A stretch of 16,906 nucleotides of DNA. Source: Alkalihalobacillus alcalophilus ATCC 27647 = CGMCC 1.3604 (GTDB taxonomy: Bacteria > Bacillota > Bacilli > Bacillales > Bacillaceae_D). Location of the stretch: contig NZ_ALPT02000085.1 in NCBI RefSeq assembly GCF_000292245.2, positions 1 to 16,906 on the forward strand, given 5' to 3'. Made by a program: the position numbers and the translations under genes. The first letter of the stretch is position 1. Every line of letters starts with the position of its first letter. The notes under the pieces are model-generated. The model was not told the DNA's origin and did not search any database. It saw only the letters and a program-made list of their open reading frames with translations. Shown piece by piece: positions 1 to 6,850 of this stretch.

Positions 1-162
1 CCCTCTAGTCAAATATGTTCCCATTGTGGACATCAAGACGGCAAGAAATCTCTTGAAATAAGGGATTGGACGTGTCCTATTTGCGATAAACATCACGATC
101 GAGATATCAATGCCAGCCAAAATATTCTAGCTGAAGGGGTAAGAACCTTCCACACGGCTTAA
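1..162 (+). CDS. tnpB: TnpB RNA-guided nuclease, C-terminal fragment (cut by window edge)
   Basis: The last 53 residues of a TnpB/OrfB protein, open to the left window edge. Visible are the zinc-finger half-sites CSHCG and CPIC, spaced as in the TnpB target-nucleic-acid-binding domain. They are followed by DRDINASQNI, which carries the last RuvC acidic residue. TnpB is an RNA-guided DNA endonuclease, the ancestor of Cas12, that uses an RNA made from the element's right end. The conserved cysteines and Asp suggest the C-terminus is intact. The N-terminal RuvC motifs cannot be judged. It differs from the copy at the other end of the window at a few positions, for example CSHCG here and CSECG there. 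Confidence 0.85.
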   Translation, partial: PSSQICSHCGHQDGKKSLEIRDWTCPICDKHHDRDINASQNILAEGVRTFHTA

Positions 163-305
163 AACAACATCCAGAACCGTAGGAATCGACGGGGATAGCT
201 TGGTCCATAAGAGAAACCTCTGTCGGCAAAGAAATCGGCTGGCAAGTACGCTCTGTTCCCAAGAATCTCCCACTTCAAGCGTTAGCTAAGTGGCGAGTAG
301 TTCAA
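1..305 (+). mobile_element. Right-end part of an IS200/IS605 (IS1341-like) element, copy 1
   Basis: Holds the 3' end of tnpB and the element's right end. The right end carries an imperfect hairpin (CCACTT at 270-275 pairs with AAGTGG at 288-293, with inner AGC/GCT), typical of the subterminal structures that IS200/IS605 transposases recognise. The boundary was set by comparison with the inverted copy at 16484-16906: both read through GAGTAGTTCAA and then diverge, so the last shared base is 305, give or take one. There are no terminal inverted repeats, as expected for this family. The left end and any tnpA lie outside the window. Confidence 0.85.
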
Positions 306-325
306 TCTAAATATCTCAACTTTCG
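163..325 (+). ncRNA. Putative omega RNA (reRNA) scaffold of tnpB copy 1 plus guide
   Basis: In characterised IS200/IS605 TnpB systems the guide RNA spans the 3' end of tnpB and the right end, and about 16-20 nt of flanking DNA act as guide. Here the segment after the tnpB stop is GC-rich and conserved with the inverted copy, and it ends in the right-end hairpin. The predicted guide is the flank from 306, starting TCTAAATATCTCAAC. The 5' limit is unknown and probably lies inside tnpB. This is inferred from the family; no expression evidence is available here. Confidence 0.4.
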
Positions 326-475
326 CAGAGTATGATTGGCTCTTAACCGTTGATAGAGATTGACTTTAGGGCGATACAATACTCAAATGGACTTTACATG
401 AACGGTTCAATCGTTGACAGTCTGAACACATCTCTTCGTAGGCTGTTGAAGGAAACTGTTCACTAAGATGAAGCA

Positions 476-502
476 CTTCGGCTGTCGCTACCAAACAGAA
501 AC
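476..502 (-). repeat. Partial third copy of the intergenic repeat
   Basis: The stretch starting CTTCGGCTGTCGCTACC closely matches the left edge of the full repeat copy at 543-569 (CTTCGGCTATCGCTCCC), in the same orientation. It looks like a truncated tandem duplicate of that edge. Confidence 0.5.
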
Positions 503-536
503 GAGACATGGGAGTGATTTATGTTCTACTTGTTTC

Positions 537-668
537 ATGCCCTTCGGCTATCGCTCCCAAACAGACACTCCGCTCCTTGCCGAGAACCTCATGAGCCTCC
601 TCAGCACGCTTGCGGGGTCTCATTGGACGGTTTATTCCTGCGGGAGTCTCCGTGTCTGTTTGTCCGCT
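537..668 (-). repeat. Intergenic repeat copy A (~132 bp), inverted relative to copy B
   Basis: The reverse complement runs from AGCGGACA through ACGGAGACTCCCG, AATAAACCG, GAGACCCCG and GAGGAGGCTC to TTTGGGAGCGA and GAAGGGCAT. The same blocks appear in that order at 942-1069. GC content is higher than the surroundings. From memory this resembles the GC-rich non-coding repeats scattered through intergenic regions of Bacillus-like genomes, but the family cannot be named without a search. Confidence 0.6.
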
Positions 669-941
669 TGATAATAGAATCTAGGTTCGGTTCTCCTCAT
701 GGAATAAAAAATAGTCATTACTTCAACGTACAAGAGCTTGAGAATGATTTTTCTTCAATGACTCAGTCCGTTACAGTTGTAAACAAATCCGTGTTGATAC
801 TCTGTACGTTAGCTAGACTAGCGAGCTTGTTTCGATTGGAATCATGTCTTTTCATAACTAACAAAGTAAAGAAGAAGGTCCTTATGCGTTAGAAATAGCA
901 GATTGAGAATGGCGATATCATCAAGCATCTCCACGACACTT

Positions 942-1069
942 AGCGGACAAAACCATACGGAGACTCCCGTGGGAATAAACCGTGGAGCGAGACCCCGAAA
1001 GGCTTGCCGAGGAGGCTCGCCAGGTTCCCACAGGACGCGGAGGTTTTGGGAGCGACAGTCGAAGGGCAT
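942..1069 (+). repeat. Intergenic repeat copy B (~128 bp)
   Basis: Begins AGCGGACA and ends GAAGGGCAT. It shares most sequence blocks with copy A on the opposite strand, with substitutions and short gaps. The two copies face each other across 273 bases, so together they could form a long imperfect stem. Open frames in this segment are on both strands and are not supported as genes. Confidence 0.6.
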
Positions 1070-1309
1070 TGTACATTGTCTATTTTTTTCTTAATGCACA
1101 GTTTATCCGTTTTGTGTGATAGTGCGTTCTCGCTTTTCAAACGTGTCAAGGGCATTTGTTTAAGAGTTTCTATTCGCTCTGCCAACGGTTTTTCTCGATG
1201 CGAAAGTTGAGTAATTTATAATTAAAAATAGTAGAAAATTTCAAATGTAAGGGTTATCATATAGGGTGTATTGTCGGAATATTCATTTTTGTTGAGGGGG
1301 TATAAACTT

Positions 1310-1765
1310 ATGACAGTTGCACAGGAAGTAGGACGTGTACAACGCCATATTGAAGACGTATGGGGATATGTGAAGGAAATGAATAATTGGGCGGTAAATA
1401 TGCCTGGTTATGTCGATTATCAAGAGGTTAGTGAAGATGTTTCCCTTTGGACCTTAAAAGTTGAGGCGGGGATGTTTAAAAGAGATGTTGAATTTACGGT
1501 TACAAAAACAGAATTTATAGAACCGACGGAACTTACTTTTACATTGAAAGCAAAGAAGGAGGGAATCGTTGGCTCTGGTTCATTTAAGGCGTCTATTGTT
1601 GATGAGCAAACGACCGACATAGAGATTAATCTTCAAATGGTTGGTAAGGGAATGATGGAAGGAATGATCAATAATCTACTTGCTAAAACCTTGCCTAACC
1701 AGTGTAAAGAACTGAAGGATAATATTAAGCAAGTATTGGAATCAGAAGAAGTAAAGTCAAAATAG
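1310..1765 (+). CDS. CoxG-like SRPBCC family protein
   Basis: A 151-residue protein of the START/SRPBCC fold, closest by eye to the CoxG (carbon monoxide dehydrogenase subunit G-like) group. It has an N-terminal strand, then a VWGYVKEMNNWA helix region, GYVDYQEV, an antiparallel sheet with VEAGMFKRDVEFTVTK, a GSGSFKA turn, and a long C-terminal helix. SRPBCC proteins bind hydrophobic ligands in a central cavity. No CO dehydrogenase genes are nearby, so the name should be read as fold only. I chose ATG 1310, preceded by GAGGGGG about 9 bases upstream. A longer TTG start at 1271 lacks such a site. The gene stands alone and is followed by a strong terminator. Function unknown. Confidence 0.75.
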   Translation: MTVAQEVGRVQRHIEDVWGYVKEMNNWAVNMPGYVDYQEVSEDVSLWTLKVEAGMFKRDVEFTVTKTEFIEPTELTFTLKAKKEGIVGSGSFKASIVDEQTTDIEINLQMVGKGMMEGMINNLLAKTLPNQCKELKDNIKQVLESEEVKSK

Positions 1766-1816
1766 TGTTGGAAGTAAGGTTTCTATTTTGAGAATCTAAT
1801 GGGGAAAACTTTAGAC

Positions 1817-1854
1817 AAAAGGCCTGTGAGGAATGGCTCCTTACAGGCCTTTTT
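1817..1854 (+). terminator. Rho-independent terminator of the CoxG-like gene
   Basis: AAAAGGCCTGT pairs with ACAGGCCTTTT around a loop that can pair further (AGGA/TCCT), and a T run follows. Confidence 0.85.
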
Positions 1855-1964
1855 AGCATGAGAGATGCGATATTTCTGTTTGGATCACTTGGAGACGAGG
1901 AACTTTTTAACTAAAATATATTAGTATGAGTGGACAGAAAAAAATAATAATTTACAAATTTGTA

Positions 1965-1993
1965 TTGATTTGATTTGAAATATCTTTTATACT
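1965..1993 (+). promoter_or_regulatory. Sigma-A promoter of the iron-uptake operon
   Basis: -35 TTGATT (1965-1970), a 17 bp spacer and -10 TATACT (1988-1993). Transcription should start near 2000, just before the Fur box. Confidence 0.75.
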
Positions 1994-2004
1994 TCAATTG
2001 AACG

Positions 2005-2025
2005 TGATAATGATTCTCATTATCA
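2005..2025. promoter_or_regulatory. Fur box
   Basis: TGATAATGA and TCATTATCA form a perfect inverted repeat around a 3 bp centre. This matches 17 of the 19 positions of the classical consensus GATAATGATAATCATTATC. It lies just downstream of the -10, where bound Fe-Fur would block transcription when iron is plentiful. Confidence 0.9.
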
Positions 2026-2055
2026 TTACTAAGATAAAGAAGAGGAGATATACAT

Positions 2056-3045
2056 ATGTCGAAAAAAGCAGTTGTTTTGTTTTTGATGTCTTTGTTTTTG
2101 GTTGGGGGAATATTAGTCGGTTGCGGCAATCAGGCAGAAGAGGATAACACAGAAGAGCCGGTTGTAGAAGATGAAGGACAAGTTGAGACAGACGATGAGG
2201 TTCGTGTTGTTACTAATGCTCTTGGAGAAACAGAAATTACTGGAACACCTGAAAGAATTGTGACGTTATACCAAGGTGCTACTGATACAGCCGTTGCAAT
2301 GGGTGTTATTCCAGTCGGTGCTGTTGAATCGTGGTTAGAGCAACCGGTTTATAATTATTTAAAAGATGATTTAGGCGATGTTCAGATTGTTGGGCAGGAA
2401 ACGCAACCAAATTTAGAGGAAATTGCGAAACTAAATCCTGACCTCATTATTGCATCAAGAGTACGTCATGAAGAAATTTTTGAGCAATTGTCAGAAATTG
2501 CACCAACTGTTGCTGATGAATCTTTAAATAATTTTAAAGAGACAACGGAATTATTGGGTCAGGCCCTAAATCAAGAAGACTTAGCGAATGAGCTTTTGTC
2601 TGATTGGGATAATCGAGTGGTTGATTTTCAAGCAAAGGCTGAAGAAAATGTAGAAGATTGGCCAATGCATGTATCTGTATTAAACTTTAGAGCTGATCAC
2701 GCGCGAATTTATGTAGGTGGTTTTGCTGGTACCATTTTAACAGAGTTAGGATTTAATGGACCAAAAAACTTAGAAGGTACGGATGAAGAGATTCTAAGAT
2801 TAATGGATAAAGAAAGTATTCCTGAAATGAATGCCGATGTGTTTTACACATTTATGGAAGAAGATGAAACGGTTAAGAATACTTTTGAAGAATGGACATC
2901 TCATCCATTATGGCAGAATTTAGATGCTGTACAAGCGGAGCAAACGTATATCGTTGATGAAATCATTTGGAACTTAGGTGGAGGAATTGTGGCGGCCAAC
3001 TTGCTGCTTGATGATGTTTATGAGAGATTAGGACTAGAGAAATAA
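2056..3045 (+). CDS. Iron(III)-siderophore/dicitrate-type ABC transporter substrate-binding lipoprotein
   Basis: A 329-residue lipoprotein of the FecB/FhuD (cluster A-III) family. It has a lysine-start signal peptide and the lipobox LVGC, with the lipidated Cys at residue 23. An acidic linker follows (about residues 28-48). The periplasmic-binding fold has the typical TPERIVTLY, QPNLEEIAKLNPDLIIAS and GGGIVAANLLLDDV segments. It captures ferric complexes at the outer membrane face and hands them to the permease. Gene order (binding protein, two permeases, ATPase) matches B. subtilis yfmCDEF, and the VGQETQPNLEEI region looks YfmC-like, so a ferric-citrate-type ligand is plausible but not proven. 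The start has GGAG 8 bases upstream. It is first in a Fur-controlled operon. Confidence 0.88.
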   Translation: MSKKAVVLFLMSLFLVGGILVGCGNQAEEDNTEEPVVEDEGQVETDDEVRVVTNALGETEITGTPERIVTLYQGATDTAVAMGVIPVGAVESWLEQPVYNYLKDDLGDVQIVGQETQPNLEEIAKLNPDLIIASRVRHEEIFEQLSEIAPTVADESLNNFKETTELLGQALNQEDLANELLSDWDNRVVDFQAKAEENVEDWPMHVSVLNFRADHARIYVGGFAGTILTELGFNGPKNLEGTDEEILRLMDKESIPEMNADVFYTFMEEDETVKNTFEEWTSHPLWQNLDAVQAEQTYIVDEIIWNLGGGIVAANLLLDDVYERLGLEK

Positions 3046-3050
3046 TCCAT

Positions 3051-3079
3051 AAGGATAGGAGAATCATTCTCCTATCCTT
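3051..3079 (+). promoter_or_regulatory. Intercistronic hairpin after the binding-protein gene
   Basis: AAGGATAGGAGAA (3051-3063) and its perfect complement (3067-3079) flank a 3-nt loop. There is no T run after it, so it is not a standard terminator. Such hairpins usually stabilise the upstream mRNA segment or reduce downstream expression, which fits the need for more binding protein than permease. Confidence 0.7.
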
Positions 3080-3107
3080 CTATGTTAAGTAAGAAAGCGG
3101 GAGTAAT

Positions 3108-4124
3108 ATGGGAAACATATTGTATCGAAAATCTTATAAAATAATAGGGCTTGTCGTTTGTTTCTTGTTATTATGTACAGCCTTTATTTTAAGTGTTTCA
3201 CTTGGTCAAACGAATATTAGTTTTCGTACCACTTTGGAAGCCTTTACTCAATACGATCCTAATTCAACAGAACATATCATTGTCACTACTTCAAGATTAA
3301 CAAGGGCTCTCATTGCAACTGTTATTGGTTCTAGCTTGGCAATTGCAGGAGCACTTATGCAAGCTTTGACAAGAAACCCCTTAGCTTCACCTGACCTTTT
3401 AGGGATTAATGCGGGTGGACTGTTTTTTATTGTTTTAGCGATTACGGTGTTTTCTGTTAATTCATTAACGAGTTATATGTGGATTGCCTTTTTAGGGGCC
3501 GGTATTGCTGGTGTTCTAGTTTTCTTTTTAGGGAGTGTGGGCCGGGATGGTTTAAGCCCTATCAAAATTATTCTTGCTGGTGCGGCGATCACAGCTTTAT
3601 TTGCTTCCTTTACACAGGGGTTACTAGTCATTGATGAACAGTCGATTCAGAGCATTTTATTTTGGATGGCTGGTTCTGTCTCTGGAAGAAGTTTAGAGAT
3701 GCTTTTTCCTGTATTACCTTATGTTTTCGGTGCGACTTTGTGTGCTTTCTTTTTAGGGAGATCGATTAATGTCTTATTGACTGGAGAAGATGTTGCCAAA
3801 GGCCTTGGTCAAAGAACCATGTTTTTGAAAATAGCTATGGGAGTGTTGGTCATTATACTTGCTGGCAGTTCGGTTGCGGTTGCAGGAGCGATTGGATTTG
3901 TTGGTTTAGTTGTTCCACATATTGTAAAAGGTTTAGTCGGACCTGATTATCGCTGGGTTATCCCTTACAGTGCACTAGTTGGTGCATCATTATTACTATT
4001 TGCTGATGTAGTGGCTCGTTTTATTATCATGCCACAAGAAGTGCCGATTGGTGTAATGACCGCCTTTATAGGGGCCCCGTTTTTTGTTTACATCGCACGA
4101 AAGGGGTTAACCAAAGATGATTGA
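3108..4124 (+). CDS. FecCD-family iron-siderophore ABC transporter permease (first)
   Basis: A 338-residue polytopic membrane protein of the FecCD/BtuC family. It starts with a transmembrane helix (about residues 10-30). It carries the family's RLTRALIATVIGSSLAIAGALMQ block, TRNPLASPDLLGI, and the late GAIGFVGLVVPHI segment that contacts the ATPase. It pairs with the next permease to form the transmembrane channel for ferric chelates. A GGGAG site lies 4 bases before the ATG. It overlaps the next gene by 8 bases, indicating translational coupling. Position corresponds to YfmD of B. subtilis. Confidence 0.9.
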   Translation: MGNILYRKSYKIIGLVVCFLLLCTAFILSVSLGQTNISFRTTLEAFTQYDPNSTEHIIVTTSRLTRALIATVIGSSLAIAGALMQALTRNPLASPDLLGINAGGLFFIVLAITVFSVNSLTSYMWIAFLGAGIAGVLVFFLGSVGRDGLSPIKIILAGAAITALFASFTQGLLVIDEQSIQSILFWMAGSVSGRSLEMLFPVLPYVFGATLCAFFLGRSINVLLTGEDVAKGLGQRTMFLKIAMGVLVIILAGSSVAVAGAIGFVGLVVPHIVKGLVGPDYRWVIPYSALVGASLLLFADVVARFIIMPQEVPIGVMTAFIGAPFFVYIARKGLTKDD

Positions 4125-5157
4125 TCCGTATCAGTTTAGAAGTAAAAATGAAAAAATATCTTTTCAAATAACGAAAAAAACGATTGTCACTTTTCTTGTT
4201 ATATTTGTTTTTACTTGGCTTCTTTTTATTATGAGTCTATCGGTCGGTAGTAGTTTTATAAATCCATTTGATGTGCTCAGGCATTTATTAGGAAGTGGTA
4301 TTCCTGAATATGATTTTATCTTAAATACATGGCGACTCCCTAGAACGATACTTGCTTTTATGGTTGGTGCGTCGCTTGCTGTGTCTGGATTAATTTTACA
4401 AGGGATCATTCGTAATCCCCTTGCTTCACCTGATATTATCGGGATTACAAGTGGTGCATCAGTTGGTGCAATTGTTTTTATTGTTTATTTTATGGGGACC
4501 ATTAGCATTCAATGGTTACCTTTATCAGCGATCATTGGAGCCGGTTTCGTTTCGTTTTTAATTTATGTTCTTTCTTGGAGCAAGGGGGTTACTCCGATTC
4601 GGCTTGTGTTAATGGGGATCGGAATCTCAGCGATTATGAATGCGATTGTGACAATGATGATTGTTTTAAGTGATACGGCTATAACGACTAAATCGTATTT
4701 ATGGATAACGGGTAGTTTGTATGGAGCAAGCTGGACGGATATTACTTCGATGTTGCCTTGGTTCTTATTGTTTATTCCGATTACTTTTATGTTAGCTCGA
4801 ATCATTAATGCAAAAGAACTAGGTGATGATGTAGCGATTAGTATTGGAGTAAAAGTTCAATTATTTCGTGTTCTGTTAATCATTATAAGCGTAATATTAG
4901 CTGGGACCGCTGTCGCGTTTGCAGGAGGAATTGGTTTTGTCGGGTTAATCGCTCCACATATTGCTCGGATGTTAATTGGACGTTCTTTTGCAGCGCTTGT
5001 ACCAATTTCTGCGATGATTGGTGGAATTCTCGTGATGTTTGCAGATATTGTCGGAAGAACGGCTTTTTTACCTTTAGATGTTCCAGCCGGCGTTTTTACG
5101 GCAAGTATTGGAGCTCCATTTTTTATCTATTTACTTTATAGAAACCGAAACCAGTAG
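4117..5157 (+). CDS. FecCD-family iron-siderophore ABC transporter permease (second)
   Basis: A 346-residue FecCD-family protein with a short polar N-terminal tail before the first transmembrane helix (about residues 24-44). Family blocks include WRLPRTILAFMVGASLAVSG, IRNPLASPDIIGI, GGIGFVGLIAPHIARM (ATPase-coupling loop) and DVPAGVFTASIGAPFFIYLL at the end. It is the partner of the upstream permease. The ATG lies inside the end of that gene, with AAAGGGG about 9 bases upstream. The ATPase gene follows after 15 bases. The SKGVTPIRLVLMGIGIS segment is typical of this second-permease branch. Confidence 0.9.
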   Translation: MIDPYQFRSKNEKISFQITKKTIVTFLVIFVFTWLLFIMSLSVGSSFINPFDVLRHLLGSGIPEYDFILNTWRLPRTILAFMVGASLAVSGLILQGIIRNPLASPDIIGITSGASVGAIVFIVYFMGTISIQWLPLSAIIGAGFVSFLIYVLSWSKGVTPIRLVLMGIGISAIMNAIVTMMIVLSDTAITTKSYLWITGSLYGASWTDITSMLPWFLLFIPITFMLARIINAKELGDDVAISIGVKVQLFRVLLIIISVILAGTAVAFAGGIGFVGLIAPHIARMLIGRSFAALVPISAMIGGILVMFADIVGRTAFLPLDVPAGVFTASIGAPFFIYLLYRNRNQ

Positions 5158-5172
5158 GAGGAGGTAAGTCTG

Positions 5173-5997
5173 ATGTTAGAAGCTCAATCATTAACATTAA
5201 ACTATGGTGAAAAAAACATTATTGAGAATTTGAACCTAATAATACCTAAGGGTGAAATTACGGTTCTTGTCGGGGCAAATGGCTGTGGGAAATCAACGTT
5301 GTTACGTTCATTAGCAAGGCTGATGAAACCAAAGTCAGGAGATATTGTCTTAAATGGAGATTTGATTAAGTCGTTGCCTACTAAAGAAATTGCCAAAAGA
5401 ATGGCGATCCTTCCACAAGGACCGATTGCTCCTGAAGGGTTAACCGTTCAACAACTTGCTAAACAAGGTAGATATCCTTATCAAAGCTGGAGAAAACAAT
5501 GGTCCAAAGACGATGAAGACATTGTAAATGAAGCACTAAGGGCTACAGGGATGAGCGAATTTAAAAATAAACCAGTTAATTCTTTATCAGGCGGGCAAAG
5601 ACAAAGAGCTTGGATAGCGATGACTTTAGCCCAAAAAACAAATACGATTCTTTTAGATGAACCGACGACTTATTTAGACATGACCCATCAAGTAGATATT
5701 CTTGATTTATTGTTCGAATTAAATGAGAAAGAAAAACGGACAATTGTGATGGTTCTTCATGACTTAAACCTCGCCTGTCGATATGCCCATCATATTGTAG
5801 CCGTCCGTAACAAAGGCATTTATGTTCAAGGGCAACCTGAGGAAGTTGTTACAGGGCTGATGGTTAAAGATGTTTTTCAAATGAATTGCGATATTATACA
5901 AGACCCAATCTTTGGCACACCACTATGTATCCCTCATGGTAAAGGGAGAAAAGTAGTAGGGAAGCGCAATAGGGAAAGGGAAGTTTTACACGTATGA
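5173..5997 (+). CDS. FecE/FhuC-type ATP-binding subunit of the iron importer
   Basis: A 274-residue ABC ATPase with a complete motif set: Walker A GANGCGKST (34-42), Q-loop Gln82, signature LSGGQ (138-142), Walker B TILLDEP (158-164), D-loop YLD, and H-loop His196 in VLHDLNLACRYAHH. It powers ferric-chelate import through the two FecCD permeases. AGGAGGAGG lies 8 bases before the ATG and overlaps the previous stop. It is the last gene of the operon and is followed by a terminator. The basic C-terminal tail (GKGRKVVGKRNRERE) is a little longer than in many FhuC-type ATPases. Confidence 0.92.
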   Translation: MLEAQSLTLNYGEKNIIENLNLIIPKGEITVLVGANGCGKSTLLRSLARLMKPKSGDIVLNGDLIKSLPTKEIAKRMAILPQGPIAPEGLTVQQLAKQGRYPYQSWRKQWSKDDEDIVNEALRATGMSEFKNKPVNSLSGGQRQRAWIAMTLAQKTNTILLDEPTTYLDMTHQVDILDLLFELNEKEKRTIVMVLHDLNLACRYAHHIVAVRNKGIYVQGQPEEVVTGLMVKDVFQMNCDIIQDPIFGTPLCIPHGKGRKVVGKRNREREVLHV

Positions 5998-6015
5998 ATA
6001 CGATTCATACAAAAG

Positions 6016-6057
6016 AGCAGCTTAAGAGTTCACAATGATATTAAGCTGCTTTTTTTG
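6016..6057 (+). terminator. Terminator of the iron-uptake operon
   Basis: AGCAGCTTAA (6016-6025) pairs perfectly with TTAAGCTGCT (6041-6050), followed by seven T. Confidence 0.9.
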
Positions 6058-6118
6058 ATAAACAGTGAAGGTTTAATAAGCTGACATTAGTGAAGAAGGT
6101 AAGTACCAAGTTTATTAT

Positions 6119-6652
6119 TTACTTAATTGTTTCTAAAAAGTGTTGAATATTTTCCCAACCATAAAAGATATCCTCATATACCACTTCATTAATTTCAAAT
6201 GTGCTCTGCTTAATTTTCTTACCGCCTAAATGGTCATAAAACTGTTGGGCGGGGACGTTTTCTTTCATCAATAAGACGGAAAAGGAAGTAAAGCCAAGAG
6301 TTGCAAGCTGTTGAACCGCTCTTATGAAAAGTCTTTTGCCGACCCCACTGCCTTGGAACTCTTCTAATAAATAAATCGCGTAAACTTCACCTGGATATCC
6401 CTCCACCTCGTAGCGCTGAGGTCCTGTCGTGACAAAACCAATAATGCCATGCTCAATATGCTCAGCAACATAAGTGAATACATCAGTTTCTCCTAATTTT
6501 TCAATAAAGCGAGTACGTGACGATTCATATGTTAAAATATTGGAAAATTGCTCATCGGTCATTCCTGTGTATGTACTCTGCCAACTGGAAACATGTACTT
6601 TGGCTATCTCGTTGACATCTTCTAGCGTCGCTTCTCTAATGGTAAATGTCAA
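6119..6652 (-). CDS. GNAT family N-acetyltransferase
   Basis: A 177-residue single-domain GNAT protein. It begins TIREATLEDVNEIAKVH, typical of the first strand and helix. The acetyl-CoA pyrophosphate loop is QGSGVGKR (100-107), after the strand VYAIYLLEEF. The C-terminal half has NVPAQQFYDHLGG, usual for small-molecule or peptide acetyltransferases. The substrate is unknown. I chose the TTG start at 6652 because GGGAGGGA lies 5 bases upstream. The frame stays open to an ATG at 6745, but that extension lacks a ribosome site and is unlike the family. The gene is convergent with the iron operon. Confidence 0.8.
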   Translation of the reverse strand: MTFTIREATLEDVNEIAKVHVSSWQSTYTGMTDEQFSNILTYESSRTRFIEKLGETDVFTYVAEHIEHGIIGFVTTGPQRYEVEGYPGEVYAIYLLEEFQGSGVGKRLFIRAVQQLATLGFTSFSVLLMKENVPAQQFYDHLGGKKIKQSTFEINEVVYEDIFYGWENIQHFLETIK

Positions 6653-6694
6653 GTTTGTCCCTCCCTGTTGAATATGGTCAAAATGTTTACCACT

Positions 6695-6723
6695 AGTATA
6701 CAGAATTTTTGTAATATTAGTAA
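6695..6723 (-). promoter_or_regulatory. Possible promoter of the GNAT gene
   Basis: On the minus strand, a weak -35 TTACTA, a 17 bp spacer and -10 TATACT lie about 40 bases before the TTG start. The -10 is good and the -35 weak. Its position also supports the shorter start, because a start at 6745 would lie upstream of it. Confidence 0.45.
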
Positions 6724-6775
6724 TAAATATTCTGTGAATTCCCAAACAAATCCACCCAGAAAATGAGCAACAAAA

Positions 6776-6804
6776 TTGCTTTTGAAAAATGAAACCTACA
6801 TAAT
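6776..6804 (+). promoter_or_regulatory. Promoter of the DsbA/FrnE-like gene
   Basis: -35 TTGCTT (6776-6781), a 17 bp spacer and -10 CATAAT (6799-6804). The inverted repeat AGTTTA/TAAACT (6812-6829) follows over the expected transcription start and could be an operator. Confidence 0.5.
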
Positions 6805-6850
6805 GTAAGTAAGTTTAAAAAAGTAAACTCATAGTAAGGAGAGTGTAAAA

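Larger units (their letters stand above)
315..1211. mobile_element. Degenerate element with 13 bp terminal inverted repeats
   Basis: CTCAACTTTCGCA at 315-327 is exactly inverted at 1199-1211. Further inside, AACCGTTG followed by a nearby AGAG occurs on both sides in the same inverted sense, so the similarity extends past the 13 bp. No intact reading frame of credible length lies between them. Short open frames here overlap each other on both strands and look non-coding. No convincing target duplication is seen (AT-rich flanks only). It could be a decayed insertion sequence or a non-autonomous MITE-like element. I do not recognise a transposase remnant. Confidence 0.45.

Noticed and set aside
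468..1210. Several short open frames on both strands
   Set aside because: They overlap the inverted repeats, run on both strands at once, lack good ribosome sites and resemble no protein family.
1271..1309. Longer TTG start for the CoxG-like protein
   Set aside because: No ribosome site at a proper distance; ATG 1310 has a strong one and fits the domain start.
2056..5997. Assigning a specific siderophore
   Set aside because: Order and motifs suggest a Yfm-like ferric citrate importer, but ligand specificity cannot be read from sequence by eye.
6653..6745. N-terminal extension of the GNAT protein
   Set aside because: It precedes the strong GGGAGGGA plus TTG start and overlaps the likely promoter.
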